Positions 55,657 through 63,932 of a stretch of DNA of 64,000 nt are shown one piece after another; position 1 is the first letter of the stretch; each line of letters opens with the position of its first letter. Source of the DNA: an uncultured Halomicronema sp. (GTDB lineage Bacteria; Cyanobacteriota; Cyanobacteriia; Phormidesmidales; Phormidesmidaceae); contig CALCCA010000064.1 of assembly GCA_937899725.1 (NCBI GenBank), positions 49,169 through 113,168 on the forward strand, read 5' to 3'. The notes below the pieces were generated by a model that was given only the letters and a program-made list of their open reading frames with translations, searched no databases and was not told where the DNA came from. The position numbers were made by a program, and so were the translations under genes.

Positions 55657-57192
55657 TCAATCACAAACACCCAGTTCTCGCCATCGCGGCAGGGTGGATT
55701 GCAAGAAAGTCGCAGCTAGCGTTTGCGTATAGGGCCGCAAAGCGTCACGGCTGGTGAGCGGCTGGCCATTTTGGGTCAACCCTTTACCCAGGGCAATCAA
55801 GCGCTCGGTTAGCGCCGTCCCCAAGGCATCAGCGGCAATTTGCGGTTGTTCAAAGGTTTCGGCCAAAAACATCAGATCCACATCACTCACGGTCAACACA
55901 TGGCCGAGATGACTGGCGATCGCAAACCGATAAGGGGCGCCCTGGGCCGTGGCGATCGCGATGGCGCGGTTCAGGGCCAAAGCTGGGGCTCGATCAGCCG
56001 GGGGACAAAACAAGGTGATATGCCCCGCGTTCAGCATCAGTGATAGGGCCTGCATCAGGTCACCCAAGCCCAGGGGCTTGGCCGTCGCGACCTGCATCAG
56101 ATCCGCTGCCGATTTCGGCCCGGTCACCAACGCGTCGTAAAACAGGGTGTAGACTTCCGATTTGCCCTTGAGTTCGCCAATCGACGTTTTGAACTTCAGT
56201 TCGCTGGTGTCAGCGGGGCGACTGACTAAGGCAAACTGCAGCGGCAAGAGGGCTTCTTGCCGCTGCACCGACCAGAGGGGATGCGCCCCGCGACTAAAGA
56301 CATCTCGCCGGAAGCTCTGGTTGGTCAACACATCGATCATCACCTCTTGCACAATCGGGTCAGGATATTCCTTCAAAATGTCTTTGAAGGCCTGCGGCAT
56401 AAAATTGGTGAGGTAAAGATCGCCCAAACTAGCCGTGCCGACATAGCTCAGCTTGGCGGGCTTGACCTCTTCAACCACCTGATTAAACCAGCGCGGATGC
56501 CAGTTGTCGTGCAGATATTCCTGTACCAGGTAGGCGCGATCGCGGGTGGCGACCTTATCCAGCATTGATTTCATGCCTGGCAAGAGCTTGGTCATGCCCG
56601 CTTGAGCTTCGGTCAGCGCCTGCAGGCGGCTAATCCCGGTTTCAATCGCCTTGACCGACTCCAAACTATCGGTCGTTTGCCAGAGCCGCATCAAGTGTTG
56701 AATAGGGTAAGACGAAATCCACGCGGGCAGGGTGTTGTAGCTGAGATAGATCAAAGCTCCCGGGGTGGCAGCTCGGTCAATTGCTGTGACGATCGCCTCA
56801 CACACATCGTGGCTCAGCCAGGAATAAATACCGTGGGCCGTAATGTAGTCAAACTGTCTCCAGTCAGCAGGCCACGACTCCGCCACGGCTAAAAAGTCAG
56901 CTTCCTCAAATCGCACATTCTTGAGCCCCGCTGCCGTGGCTAGGCTGCGGGCGTGGGTAATGTGCACGGGGTTAAAGTCGATGCCCAAAAAATCATGGTC
57001 AGGATACAGCGCCGCTAGCAGCGTCAGTCCGTAGCCTTGGCCGCACCCCAACTCTAGATAGCGCCAAGCCCCAGTAGGTGGCATCACCCCTTTGGTCAGC
57101 GCCACATAATCCAACCATTCCGGGCTGATTTCACGATAGTAGCCAAAGGTGTACCCCAGATCAGTGTTGTAACCAGAAGACCAGGTAGACAT
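55657..57192 (-). CDS. Class I methyltransferase with regulatory domain
   Basis: A 511-residue protein with an N-terminal SAM-dependent methyltransferase fold: motif I YLELGCGQGYGL at about 45-56, the acidic end of strand 2 in FLGIDFNPVHI, and FDYITAHGIYSWLSHDV. A long C-terminal part (about 220-510) resembles the methyltransferase regulatory domain. The substrate is unknown. It stands alone between mreD (convergent) and a 490-bp gap. Confidence 0.88.
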   Translation of the reverse strand: MSTWSSGYNTDLGYTFGYYREISPEWLDYVALTKGVMPPTGAWRYLELGCGQGYGLTLLAALYPDHDFLGIDFNPVHITHARSLATAAGLKNVRFEEADFLAVAESWPADWRQFDYITAHGIYSWLSHDVCEAIVTAIDRAATPGALIYLSYNTLPAWISSYPIQHLMRLWQTTDSLESVKAIETGISRLQALTEAQAGMTKLLPGMKSMLDKVATRDRAYLVQEYLHDNWHPRWFNQVVEEVKPAKLSYVGTASLGDLYLTNFMPQAFKDILKEYPDPIVQEVMIDVLTNQSFRRDVFSRGAHPLWSVQRQEALLPLQFALVSRPADTSELKFKTSIGELKGKSEVYTLFYDALVTGPKSAADLMQVATAKPLGLGDLMQALSLMLNAGHITLFCPPADRAPALALNRAIAIATAQGAPYRFAIASHLGHVLTVSDVDLMFLAETFEQPQIAADALGTALTERLIALGKGLTQNGQPLTSRDALRPYTQTLAATFLQSTLPRWRELGVCD

Positions 57193-57682
57193 AAACAGCG
57201 CGTCTCATTCATTCAGCAAGTCACCATAGTTATAAGGCTGAATCGCCAAGCTGCAAACCCGAATCGGCGGCAAGGGTCGAAGTCGGCATGAACTCAGTCC
57301 GCCCCCCGCCTCACCAATCAGACGCCTCAGAAGCAAGCGTAAACCGACTTCAGTCTGGCGGAGAGGGAGTGGCGCTTGCAGAAAGATTTCTAGGACAGAA
57401 AAGTTGCTGTCAGAGTTGGCCACTGCTACTCCCCCTTAGGATTAAGAACACCATTTTTGCCGCAACCATCTCTGTCAGCGCACGACTCCCGTGAGCCAGC
57501 CGCTCGCAGAGATAGTTGCAGAAGGATGCTGGACTGCTGATCCCAGGTCTCTGAGGCAAAGCCATTAATCCGAACCTCTGCTCCCAGGCTCTTCGATGTT
57601 TTCAGAAGGGTGTTGAGCGTCCGAACAATCAGGATATGAGCAGACATTGAGCCGTAAGCCTCAGTTACCGCCAGCGGCAGTT
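57193..57682. other. Gap between the methyltransferase gene and trpF
   Basis: Two minus-strand frames of 73 and 72 codons (57426-57647, 57205-57423) lie head to tail, but their translations show no recognisable domain. I do not call genes here. Confidence 0.35.
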
Positions 57683-58366
57683 TTAGCCTGCGACCTGACC
57701 CGCTGAGAGGATGTTCAGAGTGGCAAATAGACTTTCAACCTGGGTCAAACATTTATTGCCTGGACTCAGCTCCACCCCGCTAGAGAGGTCAATGCCTTGG
57801 GGGGATAGTTGGGTTAAGGCCGTCTCGACATTGTCGGGCGTGAGTCCCCCGGCCAAAATCCACGGAATCGCGGGCTGAAAGGCGCGCAGCGATCGCCAAT
57901 CGAGCGTCTCACCCGTGCCGCCTAGGCGATCGGGATGATAGGCATCCAGCAAAATCGCATCGACGATCGCCTCGTAGGACTGCACTGCCGAGAGGTCAGC
58001 CTCAGACCGCATCCGCAGCGCTTTAATCAGCTTGAGCTGGGGATAGGCCCGCCGAACTTGCTGACACCTGGCAGGCGTTTCTTGACCGTGCAGCTGTAGG
58101 GCGGTGAGTTGTCCTGTGGCGATCGCCGTCTCTAACTCTGCGGACGTCGCGTTCACAAAAACGCCGACTCGTTCCACCCCAGAGAGCGAGGCCGCGATGA
58201 GGGCCTGACTCATCGCTCGGATTTGCAGCGGCGTCACATAGCGCGGGGAAGACCGCACACTGATAAATCCCAGCGCACTAGCCCCCTGGCGAGCGATCGC
58301 GACCGCCTGCTCGGGAATCATCAGGCCACAAATCTTTATCCAAAGAGAAGAATCTATACAAGACAT
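57683..58366 (-). CDS. trpF: Phosphoribosylanthranilate isomerase
   Basis: Third committed step of tryptophan synthesis, an Amadori rearrangement in a (beta/alpha)8 barrel. The 227-residue protein has WIKICGLMIPEQAVA with the catalytic Cys13, then ERVGVFVN, LTALQLHGQET, the catalytic Asp in ILLDAYHPDRLGGTGETLDW, and WILAGGLTPDNVETAL with DLSSGVE. ATG 58366 is chosen because GGTAGAG precedes it and the strand-1 motif follows directly; an upstream in-frame start at 58393 is less likely. Other trp genes are absent, as usual for scattered cyanobacterial trp genes. Confidence 0.95.
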   Translation of the reverse strand: MSCIDSSLWIKICGLMIPEQAVAIARQGASALGFISVRSSPRYVTPLQIRAMSQALIAASLSGVERVGVFVNATSAELETAIATGQLTALQLHGQETPARCQQVRRAYPQLKLIKALRMRSEADLSAVQSYEAIVDAILLDAYHPDRLGGTGETLDWRSLRAFQPAIPWILAGGLTPDNVETALTQLSPQGIDLSSGVELSPGNKCLTQVESLFATLNILSAGQVAG

Positions 58367-58373
58367 CTCTACC

Positions 58374-58389
58374 CTGTTAACTCTGTTAA
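58374..58389 (+). promoter_or_regulatory. CTGTTAA direct repeat upstream of psaK
   Basis: CTGTTAA occurs at 58374-58380 and again at 58383-58389, a 9-base period. Together with TATGAT at 58421-58426 it would lie near -59 to -44, where RpaB (HLR1) sites activate photosystem I genes. It differs from the HLR1 consensus in sequence and spacing, so this is only a hint. Confidence 0.2.
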
Positions 58390-58420
58390 ACAATCTGCCG
58401 ATCTCGATTCTACGGTTCCC

Positions 58421-58426
58421 TATGAT
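58421..58426 (+). promoter_or_regulatory. Possible -10 element of psaK
   Basis: TATGAT, about 40 bases before the chosen psaK start and 27 before its GGAGG. Confidence 0.35.
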
Positions 58427-58452
58427 CCGGGGGTGAAATAACTCTATATTTT

Positions 58453-58457
58453 GGAGG
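58453..58457 (+). promoter_or_regulatory. Shine-Dalgarno deciding the psaK start
   Basis: GGAGG, 8 bases before the TTG at 58466. It lies inside the longer frame that begins with TTG at 58451, which argues for the shorter protein. Confidence 0.65.
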
Positions 58458-58465
58458 CCGTACCC

Positions 58466-58741
58466 TTGGTCGCTTCTTTTGCTGCTTTGCTGGCTCAGAC
58501 TGCCCCCTCAACTCCAGCGTGGTCATTTCAAACCGCGTTGATCATGATCACCTGCAATCTCTTTGTGATTGCGATCGGGCGCTATGCCATCCAAAAGCCT
58601 GGGGCGGGGCCAGCGCTGCCTTTCACCTTGCCTGGTTTGTTTGAGGGCTTTGGCCTGCCCGAACTGTTAGCCACAGCGAGTCTGGGTCACATTCTCGGCG
58701 CTGGCATGATTTTAGGCTTAGGTAGCGCGGGGCTTTTGTAA
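58466..58741 (+). CDS. psaK: Photosystem I reaction centre subunit PsaK
   Basis: A small two-helix thylakoid protein at the periphery of photosystem I. The sequence shows FQTALIMITCNLFVIAIGRY as the first helix, a Pro/Gly loop, and FGLPELLATASLGHILGAG leading into the second helix. The region before AQTAPSTPAW looks like a short cleaved leader. I set the start at TTG 58466 (91 residues) because GGAGG ends 8 bases upstream; the in-frame TTG at 58451 would place that ribosome site inside the gene. It is divergent from trpF with about 100 bp between. Confidence 0.9.
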   Translation: MVASFAALLAQTAPSTPAWSFQTALIMITCNLFVIAIGRYAIQKPGAGPALPFTLPGLFEGFGLPELLATASLGHILGAGMILGLGSAGLL

Positions 58742-58903
58742 TCGCTGGGCCTGGTGTTGATCCGGTCTGACTGGCCGGATATCTCCCCCTTGAGGCCTCG
58801 GTGCTCAACCGTTGGCCCGCCCCATTTACCTGACTACAATAGAAACTGTCTCTAGAAATCTGAATTTTTAGAGGCTGCTTATTGACTTTAAGTGACTTAA
58901 ATT

Positions 58904-60103
58904 ATGCGGTCTGGATGGCGCGTCGGCTCCATTTTGGGAATTCCTCTCTACCTTGACACCTCTTGGTTTGTCATCGTTTTGTTAGTGACGTTTGTCTACG
59001 GCAGTAACCCCCTGTGGCAAGAGCGGTGGGGAGATGGTTCGTGGCTGATTGGTCTGGCCATGGCCCTGCTCCTCTTTGGCTCGGTGCTGTTGCATGAGTT
59101 AGGTCATAGCCTCGTCGCCCAATCGCAAGGGATTCAGGTCAATTCCATCACGTTATTTTTGTTTGGCGGCATCGCTGCGATCGATCAAGAATCAAAAACG
59201 CCCGGTCAAGCGTTTCAAGTAGCGATCGCGGGGCCCGCCGTGAGTTTGAGCCTGTACTTTTTATTGACCCTCTGCATCACTGTGCTGGCACTGCCGGGGC
59301 CATTGGCGGTGCTGTTTGCCAGCGTGGCGCAGATCAACTTGGTGCTGACTGTCTTTAACCTGATTCCGGGCTTGCCCTTAGATGGGGGGCAGGTGCTCAA
59401 GGCCGCCGTTTGGAAGTTGACCGATAGCCGCATTAAAGGCATCCGCTGGGCCGCCAGAACAGGCCAAATTTTAGGCTGGACAGCGGTCGGTGGCGGCCTG
59501 CTAATTTATTTAGCCCAGCCTAGCCTCGATTTAATTTGGATTGTGCTAATCGGCGGGTTTGCCATTCGCAATGCAGCTAATTACGGTCGCATTGCTGACT
59601 TACAAGAGACGCTGTCTGAACTGACGGCTGCTGATGCGATGGCGCGCGACTTTCGGGTGCTTGATGCGAACCTGACGTTGCGCCAGTTTGCCGATGAATA
59701 TCTGCTGCAAAGCACACGGGCTCCTTTGTATTTCGCGGCCTCTGATGGGCGCTATCGCGGCCTCGTCAAAATCGAAGATGTGCGAGATATCGAACGCAGC
59801 GAATGGGAAAGCCGCACCCTGCAATCGATCGCCCGTCCACTGACCGCCGTGACCAACGTACGAGAAACCACTCCGCTGGTGGAGGTAATCGCCGCTCTCG
59901 AAACCCAAGAGACGGCGCGCATTGTAGTGCTGACACCCGCCGATGCTGTCGCTGGCGTGATTGATCGAGGTGAGGTCGTGCGCGCCCTGGGTAAAAAAAT
60001 GAACCTATCGATCTCGGACGCGGTGATTCAGCGGATTAAAGACGAAGGAGAATATCCGCCCGGCTTAAAGCTGTCGTCGCTGGCTAAGGGCCTGCAGGAA
60101 TAG
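58904..60103 (+). CDS. Site-2 protease family metallopeptidase with C-terminal CBS-like region
   Basis: An intramembrane zinc metalloprotease of the M50 family, 399 residues. The zinc motif HELGH (His64, Glu65, His68) lies in the second membrane region, and the third ligand Asp160 is in NLIPGLPLDGG. After about six membrane segments a cytoplasmic region (about 235-375) resembles a CBS pair. Family members cleave membrane-bound regulators; the substrate is not identifiable. The 3' end overlaps the convergent ligase-like gene by 20 bp. Confidence 0.93.
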   Translation: MRSGWRVGSILGIPLYLDTSWFVIVLLVTFVYGSNPLWQERWGDGSWLIGLAMALLLFGSVLLHELGHSLVAQSQGIQVNSITLFLFGGIAAIDQESKTPGQAFQVAIAGPAVSLSLYFLLTLCITVLALPGPLAVLFASVAQINLVLTVFNLIPGLPLDGGQVLKAAVWKLTDSRIKGIRWAARTGQILGWTAVGGGLLIYLAQPSLDLIWIVLIGGFAIRNAANYGRIADLQETLSELTAADAMARDFRVLDANLTLRQFADEYLLQSTRAPLYFAASDGRYRGLVKIEDVRDIERSEWESRTLQSIARPLTAVTNVRETTPLVEVIAALETQETARIVVLTPADAVAGVIDRGEVVRALGKKMNLSISDAVIQRIKDEGEYPPGLKLSSLAKGLQE

Positions 60104-60878
60104 CAAACTGCGCAGCTTTAGCTGCGACCTGAGCCTGTTCGTTGGGGCTTAACGGCTGAGTGACAAAGCGAACGTTCAGCGATCGCGCCAGTTCTTCAAC
60201 TATTGCAGCCGACAGCTGGGCAAGCCAACCCTCATCCACAGTCTGCGGAATCGCAGCGGGCGGTGACGCGGCTGAAGCGGGCGCTTGACCAAAGACCTGA
60301 GCTGATAGGTCTGCGTCTGGCCACAGCCGAATGGAGCCATGCTGCAGTAGATAGCGATCGCGCCGCAGTTGGGCACTGCCAATCAGTTTGTAACCGCTGG
60401 GGGTAACCAAGTCAGCAGCAGTCGCTAAGGCAAAGCAGTTGGCCTGATGGCGATAGCTGCCGCCAGCGCGGCCATAGTCGAGCGCGACGCCGAATCGCTG
60501 CCAGGCGGCGATCAGCGCATCACAGAGTTGCTGATAGGCAGAGTCACGACTGCCTGTCATGGGTAGGGCGATCGCATAGGTTAAATCGCCCTGGTGCATC
60601 ACCGCTCGCCCCCCCGAAGGCCGTCGCACCAAGTCAACCGATTGCCCGTTGAAGCTGAGCGCTCGCCAGTGCTGCGGCCAGTCTTTTTGGTGATAGCCCA
60701 GAGAAATCGCGATCGGCTGCCAGCGATAAAACCGCAGCGTCGGGGCTTGCTGACCCGCTATGAGCTGCTCTAAGAGCAGCGTATCGAGGGCCATTTGTGT
60801 CGCCCCACAGGCCACCATGGATGGGATTAATCGCCAAGGTTGCTGGGTCAAATTGCGGCCGACCCCACCTGAGACCAA
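60084..60878 (-). CDS. Lipoate/biotin-protein-ligase-family protein
   Basis: A 264-residue protein of the BPL/LplA/LipB fold. The N-terminal WRLIPSMVACGATQMALD and LRFYRWQPIAISLGYHQ, the VDLVRRPSGGRAVMHQGDLT block and YKLIGSAQLRRDRYLLQHGS are typical of LplA-like ligases, including the Lys in the KLIGSAQ motif that holds the adenylate. The C-terminal LplA accessory domain is absent, and whether it attaches lipoate or octanoate cannot be read. The frame begins at 60878; ATG 60818 is a shorter choice that would cut into the conserved N-terminus. Confidence 0.85.
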   Translation of the reverse strand: MVSGGVGRNLTQQPWRLIPSMVACGATQMALDTLLLEQLIAGQQAPTLRFYRWQPIAISLGYHQKDWPQHWRALSFNGQSVDLVRRPSGGRAVMHQGDLTYAIALPMTGSRDSAYQQLCDALIAAWQRFGVALDYGRAGGSYRHQANCFALATAADLVTPSGYKLIGSAQLRRDRYLLQHGSIRLWPDADLSAQVFGQAPASAASPPAAIPQTVDEGWLAQLSAAIVEELARSLNVRFVTQPLSPNEQAQVAAKAAQFAIPAGP

Positions 60879-60919
60879 TGCTTGATCCCGCCACCCAGGT
60901 GCATCGACATACTAACTGC

Positions 60920-61327
60920 TTACGCGCCGTACTCGGCCTGCAGCGCTTCGTCGTTGTCATCGGCGATCGTGGCCACAATGGTCATCAAGCGCGAAATCTC
61001 GCCCGCAGAAATGTCTGCCAGTGGGCGGCTGGCCAGCACAACGACCTGCTCACCCAGAATCCCAAAGCAAGATTCAAAGGTTTCGCCGCAGTTCATTTCC
61101 AAAATGTGCCGCATCAATTTGGGCTCATCTTTCGCAGGCAGGCTCAACACCGGCGACCACACGGTCAAAATATCTTCGTCACTCGTGCCCGTGAGTTGCA
61201 CGTAAACCTCAACACTCCCGTAGGCAAACTTCCAAAAGGTGCCCTGCTCGGTGTGGCTCACCATGGCACTCTGGTCTTGTTCGAGGCTAGCAATCACCGT
61301 CTCGATAATTTCTAGATAGTTTGACAT
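60920..61327 (-). CDS. YbjN-like (T3SS-chaperone-fold) protein
   Basis: A 135-residue soluble protein with the alpha/beta pattern of the YbjN/CesT-like fold: MSNYLEIIETVIASLEQD, a strand-rich centre (EVYVQLTGTSDEDILTVWSP) and the helical block LMRHILEMNCGETFESCFGI. Cyanobacteria carry several such proteins of unclear function. ATG 61327 is chosen because GAGG lies about 10 bases upstream; a longer in-frame start at 61423 lacks similar support. Confidence 0.75.
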   Translation of the reverse strand: MSNYLEIIETVIASLEQDQSAMVSHTEQGTFWKFAYGSVEVYVQLTGTSDEDILTVWSPVLSLPAKDEPKLMRHILEMNCGETFESCFGILGEQVVVLASRPLADISAGEISRLMTIVATIADDNDEALQAEYGA

Positions 61328-61626
61328 CACGGTTTCCTCACTTTTATCCCCATCTAAGGTTCCCAGGGCGGCGATATCGAGTGGTGTCGAGGTCATGGTC
61401 AAGGCTACATATACACTGCTCATCCAAATCTAACCGTTGCTCTGCCGATAGCAAAGGGTGCGGCTAGATTTTCTTAACTTCGATGAGAGGGCGATCGCAC
61501 CGCAAAACGACTGCAGATTCTGAGCCGTCAAACTCTGACAGGACAGGTTCATTGATTGGCTGAAGTTTGAACTTTCATCGCCTCAATCCAAGTTCACTGC
61601 TTCTCAGGCTGCTCATCATCACGACA

Positions 61627-61674
61627 CCATAAATCAGTCGCAGTCGTGCTTTGACCCCTGCGACTGATTTATGG
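61627..61674. other. Hairpin with 17-bp perfect stem
   Basis: CCATAAATCAGTCGCAG at 61627-61643 pairs exactly with CTGCGACTGATTTATGG at 61658-61674 across a 14-base loop. It begins 17 bases past the stop of the minus-strand methyltransferase gene. No T-run follows, so it could be a terminator of another type, an mRNA stabiliser or an operator. Confidence 0.6.
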
Positions 61675-61690
61675 AGATCCACGCCCATGC

Positions 61691-62782
61691 CTAGGCCGCT
61701 GGCTTATGGGCTACCCAATACTTGCTGACAAAATGCACTTCCGTCGCCACCTCGATAAACCCGGCTTGAGTCAAGCGATCGCCCAAATCATCGTAGGTGT
61801 AGTCGCGATAGTAAGGCTCGTGGAACAGGGCCGGAAAGTTGATCATCATCGGTTCTAGCTCTGGCGTATCGATCATTTGGATCGAATCGCAGATGATCAG
61901 GGAGCCTCCGGGCTTGGTGACCCGATACGCCTCGTCAATGATTTGCTGACGCACCGGCGCCGGTAGCTCATGAAAGAGGAAGACACAGGTCAGCGCATCG
62001 AAGAAGTTGTCGCGGTAGGGCATGTCTTCGGCCTGACCCTGCACCAATTGAGGCAGCGTTCCAGGTGTTTCTGACAGCAGCTGATTGGCTTTGCGCAGAT
62101 AAGCCGGTGACAGGTCAATACCAAACAGCGAAACCTGAGGAAAGACCTCTCGCAGCATCTTGAGAGTGCGGGCGGTACCACAGGCAACATCGAGCACCTT
62201 GAGCGGTTCTGTAGGGCGCTCAGGCCGATCTTGAATAGTGGTGGCAACGGCTTGCTTCACTGACAGGGCCTGCTTCAGCGGTGCTAAGATACGCCGCCGC
62301 ATGGCATCAGCCGTACCCCCGAAGAGGATCTCGACCTGAGTGTCGTAAAGATTGGCAGACAGATCCGTCAGATAGCCGTTGGTTTGATGATGAAAATTGC
62401 GGAGATAGTAGCGAGGAAACATCGATGTATCGATGTCTTTATCAAAGTTGTACACATCATCGGCCTCGACGCGATCCCACATGGCGGGAAGGTCGAGCCA
62501 AATAGCAGGGTAATACTGAAAAAAGTCAGCCCAGGGGTTGTCAAATAAAAGACTTGTGGAATAGACCCCAGCTTCGGCGTCTTGCCAGTCAATCTCCAGC
62601 AAGGCATCACGGCGACGGGTGATTTCTTCTAAAAACTCTGGCGTGACGGAATCGATTTCAACTTTGATTCCGGGTCTTAGCCACTGGCGGAGCTGCGTTG
62701 CGATCGCTTTGTGACCTAAACCAAAATAGTTTTTTCCGTCTTGGAAGGCTTGATAAGCCAGCTTTGTCAGTGTGTCAGGCAT
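61691..62782 (-). CDS. SAM-dependent class I methyltransferase
   Basis: A 363-residue protein. The first half is an uncharacterised helical region (for example FQDGKNYFGLGHKAIATQLR and WADFFQYYPAIWLDLP). The second half is the methyltransferase domain: motif I KVLDVACGTARTLKML, the ribose-binding acidic residue in FGIDLSPAYLRKAN, the QGQAEDMPYRDNFFDALTCV block and RVTKPGGSLIICDS. This pattern resembles small-molecule or quinone methyltransferases; the substrate is unknown. ATG 62782 is chosen; an upstream in-frame start at 62854 adds 24 residues. Confidence 0.87.
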   Translation of the reverse strand: MPDTLTKLAYQAFQDGKNYFGLGHKAIATQLRQWLRPGIKVEIDSVTPEFLEEITRRRDALLEIDWQDAEAGVYSTSLLFDNPWADFFQYYPAIWLDLPAMWDRVEADDVYNFDKDIDTSMFPRYYLRNFHHQTNGYLTDLSANLYDTQVEILFGGTADAMRRRILAPLKQALSVKQAVATTIQDRPERPTEPLKVLDVACGTARTLKMLREVFPQVSLFGIDLSPAYLRKANQLLSETPGTLPQLVQGQAEDMPYRDNFFDALTCVFLFHELPAPVRQQIIDEAYRVTKPGGSLIICDSIQMIDTPELEPMMINFPALFHEPYYRDYTYDDLGDRLTQAGFIEVATEVHFVSKYWVAHKPAA

Positions 62783-63354
62783 CAGAATTAACGCGAAGTG
62801 AGCATCAGCATGAGGGTTAATATTATGAAGTGTAACGAAAATTGAGAAGCACAACCGCTGAGCGATCGCCTTTTTGCTGAAAGCGCATCAACCCGTCGCC
62901 GCTACTCGCATGATTGGTTTGCCGGTCAGCTAAACCAGGGTAATTCAGAGCCACTTTACCGAGCGCGAGGCAGGATGACCTCAATCTCGGTGGTCTGCTG
63001 TAGCTCAGGGCTTGAGCACTGGCTAGGCGTCGACGTGGCCCGAGCGAGCCCACCGGCAACAGTGGCCAAATATATTGCGAAACATTTCGGAATGTAAAAT
63101 ACCAAGGGTAGTCCCTTCATCTTTGCCGGTCGAGTGGCCGTGGCTGAATGACCGCGTGATAGACTGACCCAGGAACCACTCAAAGGCTCACCAGGTAAGC
63201 TATCTGGCTAAATTTGAATGAGGTTTTTAGGCAAGGGAAATGGTTTCCTCATAATGCTTGCCTAAATGAGCATTTCATTAAAAGCGCGATCGCGGCTCTG
63301 CTGTTTCGGTAGATGGCGAAAGACTTTTTAGGACTGATTGGGAGAAGAACGTTC
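62783..63354. other. Divergent upstream region of the methyltransferase and apcF
   Basis: No credible gene; short minus-strand frames (62823-63059, 62956-63183) have no domain. It holds a nested hairpin at 63226-63266 and the promoter of apcF. Confidence 0.4.
63226..63266 (+). promoter_or_regulatory. Nested hairpin in the apcF leader
   Basis: TTTAGGCAAG (63226-63235) pairs with CTTGCCTAAA (63257-63266), and inside it GGAAA pairs with TTTCC around TGG. It ends about 90 bases before the apcF start, so it may lie in the 5' untranslated region. Confidence 0.4.
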
Positions 63355-63864
63355 ATGCGGGATGCCGTCACGACATTGATCCGAAATTACGACTCAACGG
63401 GTCGTTATTTAGACCAAAATGCCCTTGATTCTTTGAAGACCTACTTCGATACGGGCATGGCTCGCGTCAAGGTGGCAACCATGATCAGCGCTAGCGCCGC
63501 TGAGATCGTCAAAGGGGCTGCTAGCCAACTCTTTGAAACAGTGCCTGAGCTGATTCGCCCCGGGGGCAATGCTTACACCACACGGCGGTATGCGGCCTGC
63601 CTGCGAGATATGGACTATTACTTGCGCTATAGCAGCTACGCTTTGGTGGCAGGCGACTCGAACGTGCTCGATGAGCGAGTGCTGCAAGGTCTCCGAGAGA
63701 CCTACAACTCCCTCGGCGTACCCATTGCGCCCACTGTCGTTGGCATCCAGATAATGAAAGAGATGGTCAAGGCCAAGGCATCAGATACCGGTATTGAAGA
63801 TGTCAGCTTTGTTGACCAGCCGTTTGATCACATGCTGAGAGAACTCAGCGAGGTCAGTGTTTAG
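63355..63864 (+). CDS. apcF: Allophycocyanin beta-18 subunit
   Basis: A phycobilisome core subunit that replaces one ApcB in the trimer carrying the core-membrane linker, and so helps pass energy to the reaction centres. The 169-residue protein is a phycobiliprotein of the ApcF rather than ApcB type: it has SQLFETVPELIRPGGNAYTT where ApcB differs. The bilin-binding Cys82 is in RRYAACLRDMDYYLRY. LDERVLQGLRETYNSLGVP follows. The start is ATG 63355, where the family N-terminus MRDAVTTLI begins; the frame extends 14 codons upstream to 63313 without family support. It is monocistronic, with a terminator directly after it. Confidence 0.95.
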   Translation: MRDAVTTLIRNYDSTGRYLDQNALDSLKTYFDTGMARVKVATMISASAAEIVKGAASQLFETVPELIRPGGNAYTTRRYAACLRDMDYYLRYSSYALVAGDSNVLDERVLQGLRETYNSLGVPIAPTVVGIQIMKEMVKAKASDTGIEDVSFVDQPFDHMLRELSEVSV

Positions 63865-63903
63865 GCTTCAGGCTTGATTGTTCCACTTGAGAAACTGGAA
63901 TCG

Positions 63904-63932
63904 AGGGGTGCCGTCAGGTGCCCCTTTTTTTT
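63904..63932 (+). terminator. Intrinsic terminator of apcF
   Basis: AGGGGTGCC pairs with GGTGCCCCT (two G-U pairs) across a four-base loop, followed by eight T, 40 bases past the stop. Confidence 0.85.

Noticed and set aside
57205..57647. Two head-to-tail minus-strand frames of about 72 codons
   Set aside because: No recognisable domain and no clear Shine-Dalgarno; left as a gap.
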